The position numbers and the translations under genes are program-made. From assembly GCA_019914945.1 (NCBI GenBank), contig CM034111.1, positions 6,634,001 to 6,698,000 on the forward strand: a stretch of 64,000 nucleotides of DNA, written 5' to 3'. Source of the DNA: Typha latifolia (Eukaryota; Streptophyta; Magnoliopsida; Poales; Typhaceae). Positions within the stretch are counted from its first letter, which is position 1. Every line of letters begins with the position of its first letter. Below, piece by piece: positions 44,094-56,440 of this stretch. The notes beneath the pieces are model-generated. The model saw only the letters and a list, made by a program, of their open reading frames with translations, did not search any database and was not told where the DNA came from.

Positions 44094-45085
44094 GACTGAT
44101 AAATGATTTGGAAATTGAACTAATTGGTTCATAGAACAAATCATATTCGGTATATCGATGGATGTTTATTATACTGCTTGATGATAAACAGATAATGATG
44201 TATAGGAAAAAGATTATATTAGCATTTGTTTAACCGTTGACTTACATGTTTGATTATTACTGGAGATTATTGAGCGAGCCTTTAGAATGATGAGATTGAT
44301 CTTAATGATTGTAAAGATTTACAAGTTTATATTTAAGTCTTAAGATAAAGATATTTGATTGGAGATAATGATTTCATAATTGGGATATAATGATTTCATG
44401 ACTGGTTCCATTATAGTTTGTTGAAATTTGATCTTTTAATAAATAGCAAAGTTCAGGTTGTGAGTTGATCTAAAGTAAAATGGAAGATATATTAGTAAGG
44501 TTGTAATTTATATTTTTGGATGTCTTCTGATCTACATGAAGTAGTTAGTTTTAGTTATTTTATTAGCCGATCATGATAGCATTACCAATTCGGGAGATTA
44601 ATCTTAGTAGCTTTAGTTCATGTACAATAATTTTGAGGATTTGTCTAAAATATGTTTATGTATTCTTAATGATTAAGTATAATGGATTAGTAAATATTTG
44701 TGTGGCAATGGATTAATATTATGAACTGAATATTATATCTGTCGAGATATGGAAGAGATTATTGGATTACATAATAGAACTAAGTGGATAGTCTTTGGAT
44801 CTGATTATCGATATCATTAAGTGATATTTTGGTGGATATACTAGTAGTGATAGTAATTAAATAGATAATGATCAAACTGGAATTATGGGAATCGAGGAAT
44901 GAATAATCTGGATACAGAAGTGATTGATAGAAGGATTATTATAAAGTTTATCATGTATGTTTCTTGAGATAGTTTGGATTTAATCTTTTAGATACTGCAG
45001 GTATCTAAAAGATATGTGGATTTTCTCATAATACCAGTGTGATTTAAATTTCGGAGTCGAAATTTTTATAACGGGGGAAGGAAAA
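44094..45085 (+). other. Interior of F, second part, with polypurine tract
   Basis: About 1 kb, AT-rich, without recognisable frames. It aligns with 58925-59840. It ends ACGGGGGAAGGAAAA, the polypurine tract. Confidence 0.78.
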
Positions 45086-45271
45086 TGTAACAACCCAATC
45101 TTAAAAAAAAAATTTCCTTGCATGGCCACGACGTGGCCGGCCTCTTGGAGGTGCCATGCACCCCCCTCGCATCGCCGTAGCCAACCGGCTATGGCCAGCT
45201 GGCTGTGGCGGGCCCTAGTGCCACTTCAGCTACCGCCAACCCCTCCCACCGCCTCTCTTTCTCCCTCTATA

Positions 45272-45337
<66 letters not shown>

Positions 45338-48109
45338 GCCGAGGCCGGCCTATCGCCGTCGCCGCCATCTTTGGAAACTGCCGCCGCCACCTCCATGAGC
45401 GTCGGTGAGCTCTTTCTCCTTCTCTCTCTTCTTTTCTCTCTCTGTCACTCTCTCTCTCTCGCTCTCTCTCTCTCTTTCTTACTTTGGGCTCGGTCCCGTT
45501 GGAGCCGAGCCGCCAACGAGAGGCCGGCAGCTAGTTGGCCATCAGCTGCCGTTGCCCTCCCCGCCGACCCGGGTCTGCACCTCCCTCCTCTTTCTTCCCT
45601 TCTTCTCCTCTTCTTCTTCTTCCTTCTGCTTCCTTCTTCTTTTCTTCTTCTTCTTCCTCATTTGCTTCTTCTCTTCTTATTTTTTCGGCATGATCTTGTG
45701 GGCTCGGCCCGGCTGATCAGAGTAGGCCGTGCTAGGCCAAGCCTAGCACTAGTACTAGTGATCCATTATTCTTTTTAATTTTATTATTTATTTATTTAGG
45801 TATTTCTATCTTAATTAATACAAATAAATTTAGACATTATTTATTTTAATAATACTACATATTCATCATTATGATTATTGTTAATTAAAGTTTATTGATG
45901 ATTAAATAAGTTATAAACTATTACACATAAATATAGGTAATACTTATATTTATTCATTTATGTATTTATTTATTTACTTATATGTATATTAGATTACTAG
46001 ATAGATTTGTAAATTATAATTATTAGATTTATATTCTAATATTCTTATGATATACATTTTAAGTAATTCTATTAATTTATTATATAGTGTCATTTTTGTA
46101 ACAAATAAAATACTAGGCTTATGTATTTATTTATTATTTTATAAAGTAATCTCTAATTAATCAAGATATACTTATAGTTAGGTTTTCACCTATATTTTTA
46201 TTTTTATTTTTTATTTTTATCTGTAATTAAAAATCTAGCTAGTTATAAAGATAAGTAGAAATTCTAAAACCTTCTAAATCATCATATATTACATGAACAG
46301 ATTTTAATCAAATAAATGGCTAACATCATACTACTTAAATAATTTCAAATTCCGACCCCCCTGTTCAAGATCCCATGGACTTAACTATCGAGGCTTGATC
46401 ATTATCGTAGCAACATCAACAAGTGGTTGTTTGGTATTTGCAGTGGTGATGAGTAGTCTTATTCTCTAGACGCCTTTCTCAAATTATATTATATTATATA
46501 TTATGTACATGCATGTTTTTGACTCCAGCATGATTATATGACTATCCAGATATGATTACAGTCGAGCATATTTTTATCATGCATAGAATTAGGCTGATCT
46601 TGGATATGAGTATGATGATGATAAATAGAGATGATTAGAGATGATTATACTGTTATGACTTTACGTCGGAGTGATTTCTAGTATGAGTGTGGATATAATA
46701 TACTAGCAGGAGTATGCATGTGTTAGATACATGGTTGGAGTCGGCATTGCATCATTTTTCTCTTGATTCCTGCTCTACCTAAATTCCTGTTATGCATTGA
46801 CTTGTTATCGTACTGGATATATGCATATGATTTGTCATTTAGAAGGAAAGCATGAAATGTGATTAATAGGATAGTTGACAGAAAGTGTGAGGATACCTGA
46901 GTGGGCGCGAGGGTTAGAACGCGCTTGGTGGATGATTGATCGCTCGACATAGTCGCGATCCTGTTGGCCTTACGTCCGAGGTCGTTAGTCTGTGCGCAGC
47001 ACACATTCGGACACATGCCGTTCGCAAGGGCATATGTGGCGAGTTATCCTCACGAGATTTCTATTAGCTAAAATGGTGCTCGGTCTGAATGGAGGTTGAT
47101 ACCTTTAGCGGATGGCAGGGTATGGTTATATTTGAGATACTTCTTGCGGATAGTAGAGTATGCTCGGAGCCTTCGAGTATGATGTTGAGACCGAGTACCG
47201 GGTGTTGGCTGTGCATAGTGTCTAGTATGATGATGACATATAGAGATGACATTGATGACTGAGATGTTGAGAAATGCATATGATTTCATTATCATCTGAT
47301 TGCCTGATTATCGAGTGATCAATATATATCATATATGGTTGCATTTGATATCATAGCATTGTCATGGTCGGCATGTATTATGTGTCATATTTGAGAGACA
47401 GTTATAATGATAGTATGACATGAAGATTTGTTTACTCATTGTCGAGGATTATATACTTTTATTAGTTATGACATGTTATCTATATTTCATTGATGTATTA
47501 TTGAGGACACATTCATTTACTCATTCATGACATGATGCTCTTTCTGATTCATATTATCCAGTATATGATTTACTCTCTGTTCGGCATCACTGATTCGGGG
47601 TAAGGTCTATTCACTCGGCCTTTTTCTCATGACTCTCTTTATTTATTTTCTAACCCCTTCAGATATGTGGTATGTGATAGCGATTTGAGATATCTTGAGA
47701 AGATATTTTAGAGCGATGATGAGGTGAGCTATAGATGCGTGACAGTATAGATGATAGTTTATATAGGTATTGAGTTGTACTAGTATTTGATATTTGTACT
47801 CTTTTGTATTAGACGATGAATTGTATAATACAGGTGGGTCTTGCCAGATTATGTAGTAGTTTAATGTATATTATTATGGACTGGGATATTCATATGTTAA
47901 CAAGTTTATTTGGTTAATAGTGTGATTTATCTGGTGATGGATTATGTGATCATGGATAGGTTAGCAGGTTTTATTGATGATGTCATGATTATATGTGCAC
48001 AAGAGAGTATCTGTTGCGTGACGGGCCCGCCCGACTTGTCGCGTGCGCCGTGCATGCCGTATGAGCGCATGGGCGTATACATGCCCGTGCCGAGTGCGTG
48101 GGCGTTACA
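45086..48109 (+). repeat. 3' LTR of F
   Basis: 3024 bp, TGTAACAACCC to GGGCGTTACA, with the same layout as the 5' LTR but one copy of the 467-bp segment. Confidence 0.9.
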
Positions 48110-48930
48110 CTCTCGACTCCTCCAGCAGCTCCAAACGATATGCAACCGGACCAATACGCTTCAACACCCAAAACAGACCAAAGTAGCGATGTGCTTACCT
48201 TTGGTTACGCATCGGATGTACGGTTACCTGTCGATACGGCTGCACCCTCACAAACACCAAACTACCGATGTCGAACTCCTGCTCCCTATGGTTATGATCA
48301 TAAAATTGCTTCATGCGGTGTTGAGCCAGTTTAAGATGAGCGTGCAACCTCCTTAATGTGGCGTCTCTATCCATCAAGGCTTAGTCCACCTCCGTACGAT
48401 CTGCAGATGCTACTGGATCATAAGCGCATAATGTTGGAGCCGTGCATTCATACACCACCTCAAATGGAGTCATGCCAATGCTACTTTGGTAGGCGGTGTT
48501 ATAAGACCACTCCGCCAATGGTAAGAACTCCAACCATCGTCTCGGCATCTCTCCAATAAAGCGCTGCAAGTACTACTCAGTACCTTGATTGACCACCTTG
48601 GTTTGGCCGTCCGTCTATGGATGGTAGGCCGAATTGAAGTTCAATCGGGTCCTCTGTAATATGAAAAACTCCCTCCAAAAGTCACTAATAAATACACGAT
48701 CACAATTGGAGACAATTGTGCATGACATGCTATGTAACCGAGCAACATCTCTAACAAAAATTTCAGCCACTCACTTGGCTAAAAATAGATATGACAATGC
48801 AAAAAAGTGCTCATACTTCTGTCAACCACCACAAAAACAACAGAATAACCACGTACCAGCGGAAGACCCTCTCTGAAATCTATAGAAATGTCTTCTCAAA
48901 CACGGTCTGGTATCGATAGAGGCTGTAGTA
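48110..48930 (-). pseudogene. Integrase of B1
   Basis: The minus strand shows WLEFLPLAEWSYNTAYQSSIGMTPFE and the C-terminal LVFVRVQPYRQ, both typical of gypsy integrase. The core is worn. In the motif DGQTKVVN the catalytic Glu is Lys (codon on the complement of 48597-48599). The zinc module is missing: near 48930 integrase joins the RNase H sequence, with a short duplicated GGTATCGATAGA segment at the joint. Confidence 0.85.
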
Positions 48931-48931
48931 A

Positions 48932-49592
48932 TCAGGCCGGTATCGATAGAATTGCCAACATCTCTCTCTCATAAGTCGATAATTGCTGAGACTTTTGTGT
49001 CAAAGCCTTACTAAGAAAGGCTATGGAACGTCCTCCTTGCATAAGTATAGCTCCTATGCCAACACCTGACGTATTATATTCCACAATGAACTCTTCGGTG
49101 AAGTCTGGTAGCACTAGAATGGGTGTCGTCGTCATTGCTATTTTTAATTTTTCAAAGGCTGAGTGGCTTCATCCATCCATCTAAAAGAGTCCTTCAAAAA
49201 AGAAGTTAGAGGAGCAATGATCTTGCCATATCCAGCGATGAAGCGTCGATAATATCCGGTGAGCCCCAAAAATCCTCTCAATCCGGTGGTAGTAGTAGGA
49301 ATAGGCCAAGCAGTCATACATGCAACCTTTTGAGGATCCGCCGCTACACCATCCATTGAAATGATGTGGCCTAAATACTCCACTTGTGGTACTCCCCATA
49401 GGCACTTGGACTTTTTGATCTTCAATTGGTTTTGCTTCAACAAATTCAGTATGTCTTCCAAATACCTCCAATGCTCCAATTCAGTCATGCTATAGACCAA
49501 AATGTCATCAAAAAATACCAAAACATACCTTTGCAAGAAAGGCCAAAATATATCATTCATGAGGCCTTGAAAGGTAGCTCGAGCATTGGTGA
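48932..49592 (-). pseudogene. RT C-terminal part and RNase H of B1
   Basis: [23 protein letters not shown] holds the catalytic FxDD. Then CLWGVPQVEYLGHIIS and GLTGYYRRFIAGYGKI. A frameshift near 49140 separates RNase H, which has ILVLPDFTEEFIVEYNTSG (Asn where catalytic Asp is usual), GAILMQGG and STYEREMLAI. The RT fingers are absent, cut by the LTR piece on the right. Confidence 0.88.
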
Positions 49593-50198
49593 GACAGATG
49601 TTAGGGTTATGAATGGGTATCGAGATGAAGATGGATGGTGGATGTGATTAAGCGATATAGGCGAAGGGAATGAAGTGGTCGAGATCCCAAAGAAGAGGGG
49701 TGGCTTGCTAGTCGAGGGAAATTAGAAGTTAGGAGAAAGCTTGCCAACGGAAGAGGTGGAAGGATGGTGAAGAGGGAGGAAGAAGAGAGTCTAGAGAGAA
49801 GATAAGAGGCAAGAAATCAATATTCTAATAGCATAATGAAGTTGGTTGCCATCCATATATTTATAGAGGCTAGCCAACAAGTCCTAACATAATATGTAAC
49901 CCTAGTTTTAGAGGATTCCCATCGATCATGTTCGAACACGCCCGATCGCGTTCGAACGCACAAAAGATGTTCTCTGTATGTGTGAACGCGATGCAAGCGT
50001 TCGAACGCGGGCGTTCGAACTCGCCCGACCGCGTTCGAACGGACAATATGCGTTCTCTGTATTTATGAACCTGATGTAGGCATTTGCAAGGGCGCTCGAA
50101 CGCGACCCCACATGCGTTCGAACGCGACTTATAGGAATTTGGTTTTAATAAAAATAAACAACTAATGCAGTTAGAAAAGATCCTAACTAAATGTATCA
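49593..50198 (-). repeat. Partial B LTR between RT parts of B1
   Basis: It starts TGATACATTTAGTTAGG at 50198 but lacks its 3' third, and part of RT is lost with it. Probably a solo LTR followed by a deletion. Perfect palindrome at 49948-49959; TATA at about 49856-49863 (minus). Confidence 0.8.
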
Positions 50199-50840
50199 CA
50201 ACATCTCAGCTACCATCTTGGGGATAACTTTCTTTTGCACTTGTTGATACCAATATGGCCTCACGTTTGTCGGTGAAACCCTGGGCACAATCTCTATGCG
50301 ATGGTCCACCGTTCGCCTTGGTGGCAACTCCTTTGGTTCCTCAAACAGTCCACCAAATTTATCTAATAAATTAGACAACTCCTTGTAGCACCAACAGATA
50401 CAAGTCCACAATGATGTCGTGTCCTCGCACCTGTATACCGACCCAGCGACACAAGCTCTCCGCCTAAAGCTTTGTGCCGTCTCCATTAGCAACGTCAAAC
50501 CCCGAAGTCGGTTCGGCGTCCAAGCCCAATCTCCTCACTAAACTCTCATCTAGAAAGTTGTGTGTACTCCCCGAATCGATGAGGATGTGCACACAATGCT
50601 TTCTAACGAGTCCATCTACCCGCAATGTCCTCGGCGCAGAAGAACCTGAATATGCATGCATCTTTATTTCTTCTTGGATATCTTCCTCCGCACCTTCCTC
50701 CACGGCCTCCTCATAGACCTCCTCTGAACACTCTCCATTACCAACAACCTCATCGTCCTCCTCTAGATAGTCAATGAGTATCACACTCCTGATCAATTCG
50801 GAACACTGATGACTGGGGGTGAAACATTCATCGCATCAAA
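50199..50840 (-). pseudogene. Protease and RT N-terminus of B1
   Basis: Minus strand: acidic linker, then HILIDSGSTHNFLDESLVRR (protease DSG site). The frame breaks near 50465, after which worn sequence leads to RPYWYQQVQKKVIPKMVAEML, the first RT residues. A stretch of protease (GADIVLGTQWL region) is deleted. Confidence 0.87.
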
Positions 50841-52155
50841 AGCAAAGACCCTTCACTTTTCGCTCTTCCACCTGGGCAGGTGTGAGAGTTCGAATGGGGG
50901 GTCTTGTGCCTCCTCTAACATCGGAAGAAGGTCTCAAAGGTGCTCGTGGTCTAGTACTAGCAGCCGCTGCCTTTGAACCTGCTAAATTTTCAGCCGGCCT
51001 TCTTGGCGCAAACCGTCTATCTCGATTGCCCCAACTTATTTTCGCTGCCATCTTGAGAACCTTGTGCTTTTGCTCCATCCTCATGGCCTTTTCAAAAGCA
51101 TCCTCAAGAGTTGTAGGATAGAGAGCACGGACATCCGCTTGGATCTCCTCTTGCAACCCTGAAATTAATGTGCTCATCAATGTCGATTCGGGCCAAGGTG
51201 GCTCACAACAACTACTAACTCTTTTAAATTCTGTTTGGTACTCCAATACGGTCATCCTCTAAACCATCTTGCTTAATATGACAGCAAAATCTTCATATGT
51301 TACTATCCCAAATCTGCATGTAATCCTCTTATAAAAGTCAGCCCAATCGGTAAATCCTCCGCCACAGATAACTAATCTATACCAATGCAATTCCATTCCT
51401 TGGAGGTGAAAGTTTGCCATCTGGACCTTTGCGTCCTCCGCTGTCCCTTGACAATCAAAGTATTGTTCAACTTGATACACCCAATCCGTTGGATCACCGC
51501 CTTGGAATTTTGGAAAGTCTAAGCATGTAGTTCTTCCCTGAATAGCATTGTCGGGTTCGCGAAAGATCCTTGGTTCAGGTCCGAACCTTTGTGCATATTG
51601 ATCTCCTTCTCCAAATTCTCGAGCACATCCATCACCATCTCCAAAGGGATCATCCTCATCCTCAAAATGCCAATCCTCCTCATCAATGAAGTGCACCGAT
51701 GCCGCACGCCTCTTGGGTTCCACCACCGCTGGTCTTGGATTTTGTATCGGAGGTAGGGGATGATGTGTAGGCATAGGTAAAAGAGGTTCATTGACACTCA
51801 CATGTCGCACCTGGACGTGTGGGGTATTGGTTCGATATGGTCCCACCGTTGGTCCTTCTTGAGGCACCGATCTTCGTCGAGGAGATGACGAAGCCGATCA
51901 GTTTATGACATATTCCTTTAAAGCATTATGATCATTTTGTATTGTGTCAACTCTATGCAGCAATGTTTGGAACATGCCCCTAAGTTCATCCGCCATGCCT
52001 ATGTTCACACCCATGGACATTGGTTGACTCAGTATTGCTGTGGTCGCTCCAAGGGAATCGGCCTCACGGGTACGGTTATCGTGGATTGAATCTTCCCTTG
52101 TCGGTGTGCTCTCCATTGGTCTCCTTATTAATGTGATCTTCCTTGTTTCCACCAT
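50841..52155 (-). pseudogene. Gag of B1 with zinc knuckle
   Basis: The ATG at 52153-52155 starts MVETRKITLIRRPMESTPTR. The first part ends at TGA 51898-51900. The core (51259-51867) has LDFPKFQGGDPTDWVYQVEQ and MANFHLQGMELHWY. The next part (50836-51255) continues to a knuckle in which an Arg codon is TGA (near 50834). At least three stops separate the parts. Compared with A, it has an added acidic segment EEDWHFEDEDDPFG. Confidence 0.88.
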
Positions 52156-52175
52156 TAATGGAGGTCTGAGGTTCG

Positions 52176-52191
52176 CCTGACTCTAATACCA
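52176..52191 (-). other. Primer-binding site of B1
   Basis: Minus strand TGGTATTAGAGTCAGG, a worn initiator tRNA-Met site next to the LTR end. Confidence 0.7.
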
Positions 52192-52192
52192 C

Positions 52193-52893
52193 TAATAGGC
52201 TACGGAACAATTCCTTTAAGATCTGAAAAAATACACCAAATATTCCCTCATAGTTAGACAATTATTAAACCAAGTGAAATCGATCCGTAACTCCCTGATC
52301 TATGTTTTTTGTATTGCCCTTTGCAGATTCGAACTACAACTGGGACAAAAACATGATATATTGCGTATGCTGGTGGTGGTGACAGGTGGAGTGGAAGTTA
52401 GGGCTATGGATGATAATGGAGATGAGGGTGGATGGGTGATGTTGTTTAAGGGATAAAGACAAAGGGGAAGAAGTGGTCGAGATCCCAAAAAAGTGGGAGG
52501 ACTCGATAGACGAGGGAGATTAGAAGTTAGGAGAGACCTTGCCAATGGAGAGGTGGTAGGTTAGTGAAGAGAGAGGAGGGAGATTAGGTTAGAGAGAATA
52601 GAGAGAAGATAGGAGGCAAGAAATTAATAATCCAATAGCATAATAAATTTGGCTACCATCCACACCTTTATAGAGGCTAGCCAACAAGCCATAATATTAA
52701 TAACTAACCCTAATCCTAGTGGAATCCCGCCGATCATGTTAGGACACGCCCGATTGCATTCGAAGGCGCCCGATCCCATTTGAACGCACAAAAGACGTTC
52801 TCTGTATGTGCGAACGGGATGCTGGCGTTTGAACGCACATTTCTCTTTCTCTGTATTTGCGAACCTGATGCAAGCGTTCGCAAGGGCGTTTGA
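52193..52893 (-). repeat. 5' LTR of B1, truncated
   Basis: It matches other B LTRs from their 3' end to the palindrome region, then stops near 52893. The first about 130 bp of U3 are missing. Confidence 0.83.
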
Positions 52894-53302
52894 TTAGAAA
52901 GTAGTGGAACTAGATATGTGGATTTTCTCATAATACCAGTGTGATTTAAATTTCGGAGTCGAAATTTTTATAACGGGGGAAGGAAAATGTAACAACCCAA
53001 TTTTAAAAACAAAATTTCCTTGCATGGCCACAACGTGGCCGGCCTCTTGGAGGTGCCATGCACCCCCCTCACGTCGCCGCAGCCAACCGGCTACGCCCAG
53101 CTGGCTGTGGCGGGCCCTAATGCCGCTTCAGCTACCGCCAACCCCTCCCACCGCCTCTCTCTCTCCCTCTATCTCTCTCTCTCTCTCTCTCTCTCGTCGA
53201 GGCCGGCCTATCGCCGCCGCCGCCATCATTGGAAACCGCCACCGCCACCTCTACGAGCGTCGATGAGCTCTTTCTCCTTCTCTCTCTTCTTTTCTCTCTC
53301 TG

Positions 53303-53344
<42 letters not shown>

Positions 53345-53859
53345 ACTTTGGGCTCGGTCCCGTTGGAGCCAAGCCGCCGGCGAGAGGCCGGCAGCTGGCT
53401 GGCCACCAGTTGCCGTTGCCCTCCCCGCCGGCCCGGGTCCGCCCCTCCCTTCTCTTTCTTCCCTTCTTCTCCTCTTCTTCTTCTTCCTTCTGCTTCCTTC
53501 TTCTTTTCTTCTTCTTCTTCCTCAGCTACTTCTTCTCTTCTTCTTCTTCCTCAGCTACTTCTTCTCTTCTTATTTTTCTGCAACAGTGCTGGGCTCGACC
53601 CATCACTGTAGTAGGCCAGTGCTAGGCCAAGCCTAGCACTAGTACTAGTGATCCATTATTCTTTTTAATTTTATTATTTATTTATTTAGGTATTTCTGTC
53701 TTAATTAATACAAATAAATTTAGACATTATTTATTTTAATAATAATACATATTCATCCTTATGATTATTGATAATTAAAGTTTATTGATGATTAAATAAG
53801 TTATAAACTATTACACATAAATATAGGTAATACTTATATTTATTCATTTATGTATTTAT
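52894..53859 (+). mobile_element. F fragment: end of interior, polypurine tract and LTR start
   Basis: From 52917 it matches 45013 onward, including ACGGGGGAAGGAAAA. The LTR starts at 52988 and is cut at 53859 in the AT-rich part. 52894-52916 are unassigned. Confidence 0.85.
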
Positions 53860-54228
53860 CCACATACCTATCGTCTATCGAGTCCTCCCTCTTCTTTGGG
53901 ATCTCGACCACTTCTCCCCTTCGTCTTTATCCCTTAAACAACATCAGCCATCCACCCTCATCTCTATTATCATCCATAACCCTAACATCCACTCCACCCG
54001 TCACCACCACCATCATCCACAATATATCATGTTTATGTTCCACTTTCAGTTTGATTCTGAAAAGGATGTAAATACAAAAACCTTAGATCAGGGAGTTATG
54101 TATCGATTCCAATTGATTTTGTAATTTTCTGACTACGGGAGAATATTTGGTAAATATTTTTCATCGGTTGCGCGGACTACATTTTATAATAAATTCAGAT
54201 CTTGAAGAGGTCGTTCCGTAGCTTATCA
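53860..54228 (+). repeat. LTR of B3, 3' part only
   Basis: It matches the last about 370 bp of B LTRs. The promoter half is lost at the F junction. Confidence 0.8.
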
Positions 54229-54229
54229 T

Positions 54230-54323
54230 TGGTATTAGAGCCTAACAATTTGGTACTGTAGACCCTATCATTGGTATCATAGCCTGTCTTTTGGTACCAT
54301 AACCTATCATTGGTATTAGAGCC
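54230..54323 (+). repeat. Five PBS-like repeats of about 20 bp
   Basis: TGGTA starts occur at 54230, 54251, 54272, 54292 and 54311, most followed by an AGCC-like block and CTATCAT, the LTR terminus. The last copy (TGGTATTAGAGCC) precedes gag and is the likely PBS. Confidence 0.85.
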
Positions 54324-54339
54324 AGATTAACCTCATGTC

Positions 54340-55740
54340 TCAATTAATGGTGGTAACAAGGAAGATGGCATCAACAAGGAGATCAATGGAGAACACATCG
54401 ATAAAGGAACACTCAATCCATAATAACCCTAACCGTAAGCCGATTCCTTTAGAGCAACCACGGCAGAACCGAATCAACCAACGTCCATGGGTGTGAACAT
54501 GGGCTTGGTGGATGAACTTAGGGGCATGTTCAAAACATTGCTGCATATGGTTGACGCAATGTAGAATTATCATAATTCTTTAAAGGAATACGTCATGAAT
54601 CGATCGGCTTTGTCATCTCCACGATGAAGATCAGTGCCTCAAGAAGGACCAACGGTGGGACCACACTGAACCGATACTCCATAGGTCCAGGTGCGACATA
54701 TTAATATCAGTGATCCTCTTTTACCTATGCCTACAAATCATCCCCCACCTTCGATATAAAACCCAAGACCAGCGGTGGTGGAACCCAAGAGGCGTGCGGC
54801 ATCGGTGCGCTTCGTCGATGTGGAGGATTGGCACTTTGAGGATGATGTTGATCCCTTCGGAGATGGTGACGGGCGAGCTCGAGGCTATAGAGAAGGAGAT
54901 CAACATACACAAAGGTTCAGACCTGAACCAAGGGTATTTTGTGAACCCGACAATGCTATTCGAAGGAGAACCACGGTTGGACTTTTTAAAATTCCAAGGC
55001 AGTGATCCAACGGATTGGGTGTTTCAAGTGGAGCAATACTTTGATTTACAAGGGATAGCGGAGGATGCAAAGGTCCAGATGGCAAGCTTTCACCTCCAAG
55101 GAATGGCATTGCATTGGTATTGATTGGTTATTCAAGGTGGACGATTTATCGGTTGGGCTAACTTTTGTAGGACGATTACACACAGATTTCGGATAGCGGC
55201 ATATGAAGATTTTGCTGCCACATTAAACAAGATGGTTTAGAGGACGACCATATTGGAGTACCAAGCAGAATTTGAAAGAGTTAGTAGTTGTTGTGAGCCA
55301 CCTTGGCCCGAACCGACATTAATGTGCACATTCATTTTAGGGCTGGTGGTGGAGATACAAGCGGATGTGCATGCTCTTTGTCCTACGACTCTTGAGGAGG
55401 CGTTTGAGAAGGCTGTGAGGATGGAGCAAAAGCATAAGGCTCTCAAGATGGCAACGAAAACAAGTTTGGGCAACCGAGACGGTCGGTTTGCTCCTAACAT
55501 GTCGGCAGGAAATTCTGCGGGTTCAAAGATAGCGGCTGCAAGTACTAGACAACGACCACCTTTGAGAACTTGTTTCGATGTTAGAGGAGGCGTAAGACCC
55601 CCGTTCGAACTCTCACACCTGCCTAGGAGGAGCGAAGAAAAAAGGGCCTTTGCTTTCGATGTGATGAACGTTTCACCCCAGTCATCGGTGTTCCAAACCG
55701 ATCGGGAGATTAATTGTCATCGACAGTCTCGAGGAGGACG
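54340..55740 (+). pseudogene. Gag of B3
   Basis: The start near 54350 resembles other B gags. The acidic segment WHFEDDVDPFG, the core SDPTDWVFQVEQYF and MASFHLQGMALHWY follow in shifting frames, then CCEPPWPEPTLMCTFI and EKAVRMEQKHKALKMA. The knuckle is frameshifted near 55650. Confidence 0.87.
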
Positions 55741-56440
55741 ATGAGATTGTTGGTGATGGAGAGTGTTCAGAGGAGGTCCATGAGGAGGCCATGGAGTAAG
55801 ATATCCAAGTTGAAATATCGATGCATGCATATTTGGGTACTTCTGCGCCGAGGACATTGCGGGTGGATGGACTCATTAGAAAGCATTGTGTGCACATCCT
55901 CATCGATTCCGAGAGTACATGCAACTTTCTAGATGAGAGATTAGTGAGGAAATTGGGCTTGGATGCTGAACTGACCGCGAGGTTTGATGTTGTTATAGGA
56001 GACGGCACGAAGCTTCGGGCAGAGAGCTTGTGTCGCTGGGTCGGTATACGGGTGCAAGGACACGATACCATTGTAGACTTGTATCCGTTGGCGCTACGAG
56101 GAGTGGACATTGTCCTTAGCACTTAGTGGTTGCTGAGTTTGGAACCTATCAAATTAGGCTTTTGGAGCATCTGGATGAAATTTAAACAAGGAGACAAAGA
56201 TGTGTGGCTTGATGGCTTTCGTTCTCCGCCGATTCCAGCAATCCAGCCGATAGTGGGGCTGCTTTGTGCGGGTGATTTGGCCTATCTTTTTCAGTTAGGA
56301 CCTCTAATGAGGCTAGGTACTATAGAAGGAGATGAGCCTCTAATGAGGCTAGGTACTATAGAAGAATTGTCTAATTTATTAGAAAATTTTGTTGGACTTT
56401 TTGAGGAACGAAAGGAGTTGCCACCAAGGTGAACGGCGGA
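55741..56440 (+). pseudogene. Protease of B3, active-site Gly lost
   Basis: HILIDSESTCNFLDERLVRKLG: the DSG motif reads DSE. RGVDIVLST and a following TAG occupy the GADIVLGTQWL segment. A 42-bp segment (from GAGCCTCTAATGAGG) is tandemly repeated at 56290-56370. Confidence 0.85.

Larger units (their letters stand above)
31383..48109 (+). mobile_element. Element F: very long LTRs, no coding region (LARD-like)
   Basis: Bounded by duplication CTCTC (31378-31382 and 48110-48114). The LTRs start TGTAACAACCC and end GGGCGTTACA. PBS and polypurine tract are in plus orientation. After removing S2 the interior is about 2.45 kb, AT-rich, with no frame I can recognise. LTR size and ends resemble Del/Tekay chromoviruses, so F may be a non-autonomous derivative of such an element; that is inference. 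Confidence 0.9.
30262..52893 (-). mobile_element. Family B element B1, minus strand, split by element F
   Basis: 3' LTR 30262-31097, polypurine tract, integrase/chromodomain end to 31382, then the 16.7-kb F insertion, then integrase, RNase H, RT, protease, gag, PBS and 5' LTR to 52893. The two halves meet within the integrase C-terminus, where B2 shows the unbroken sequence (27220-27290). The 5' LTR is cut by an F fragment. Confidence 0.88.

Noticed and set aside
47910..48356. Plus-strand 148-codon frame across the F LTR end and B1 integrase
   Set aside because: It crosses the insertion boundary at 48109, and the right part is the reverse complement of integrase coding sequence.
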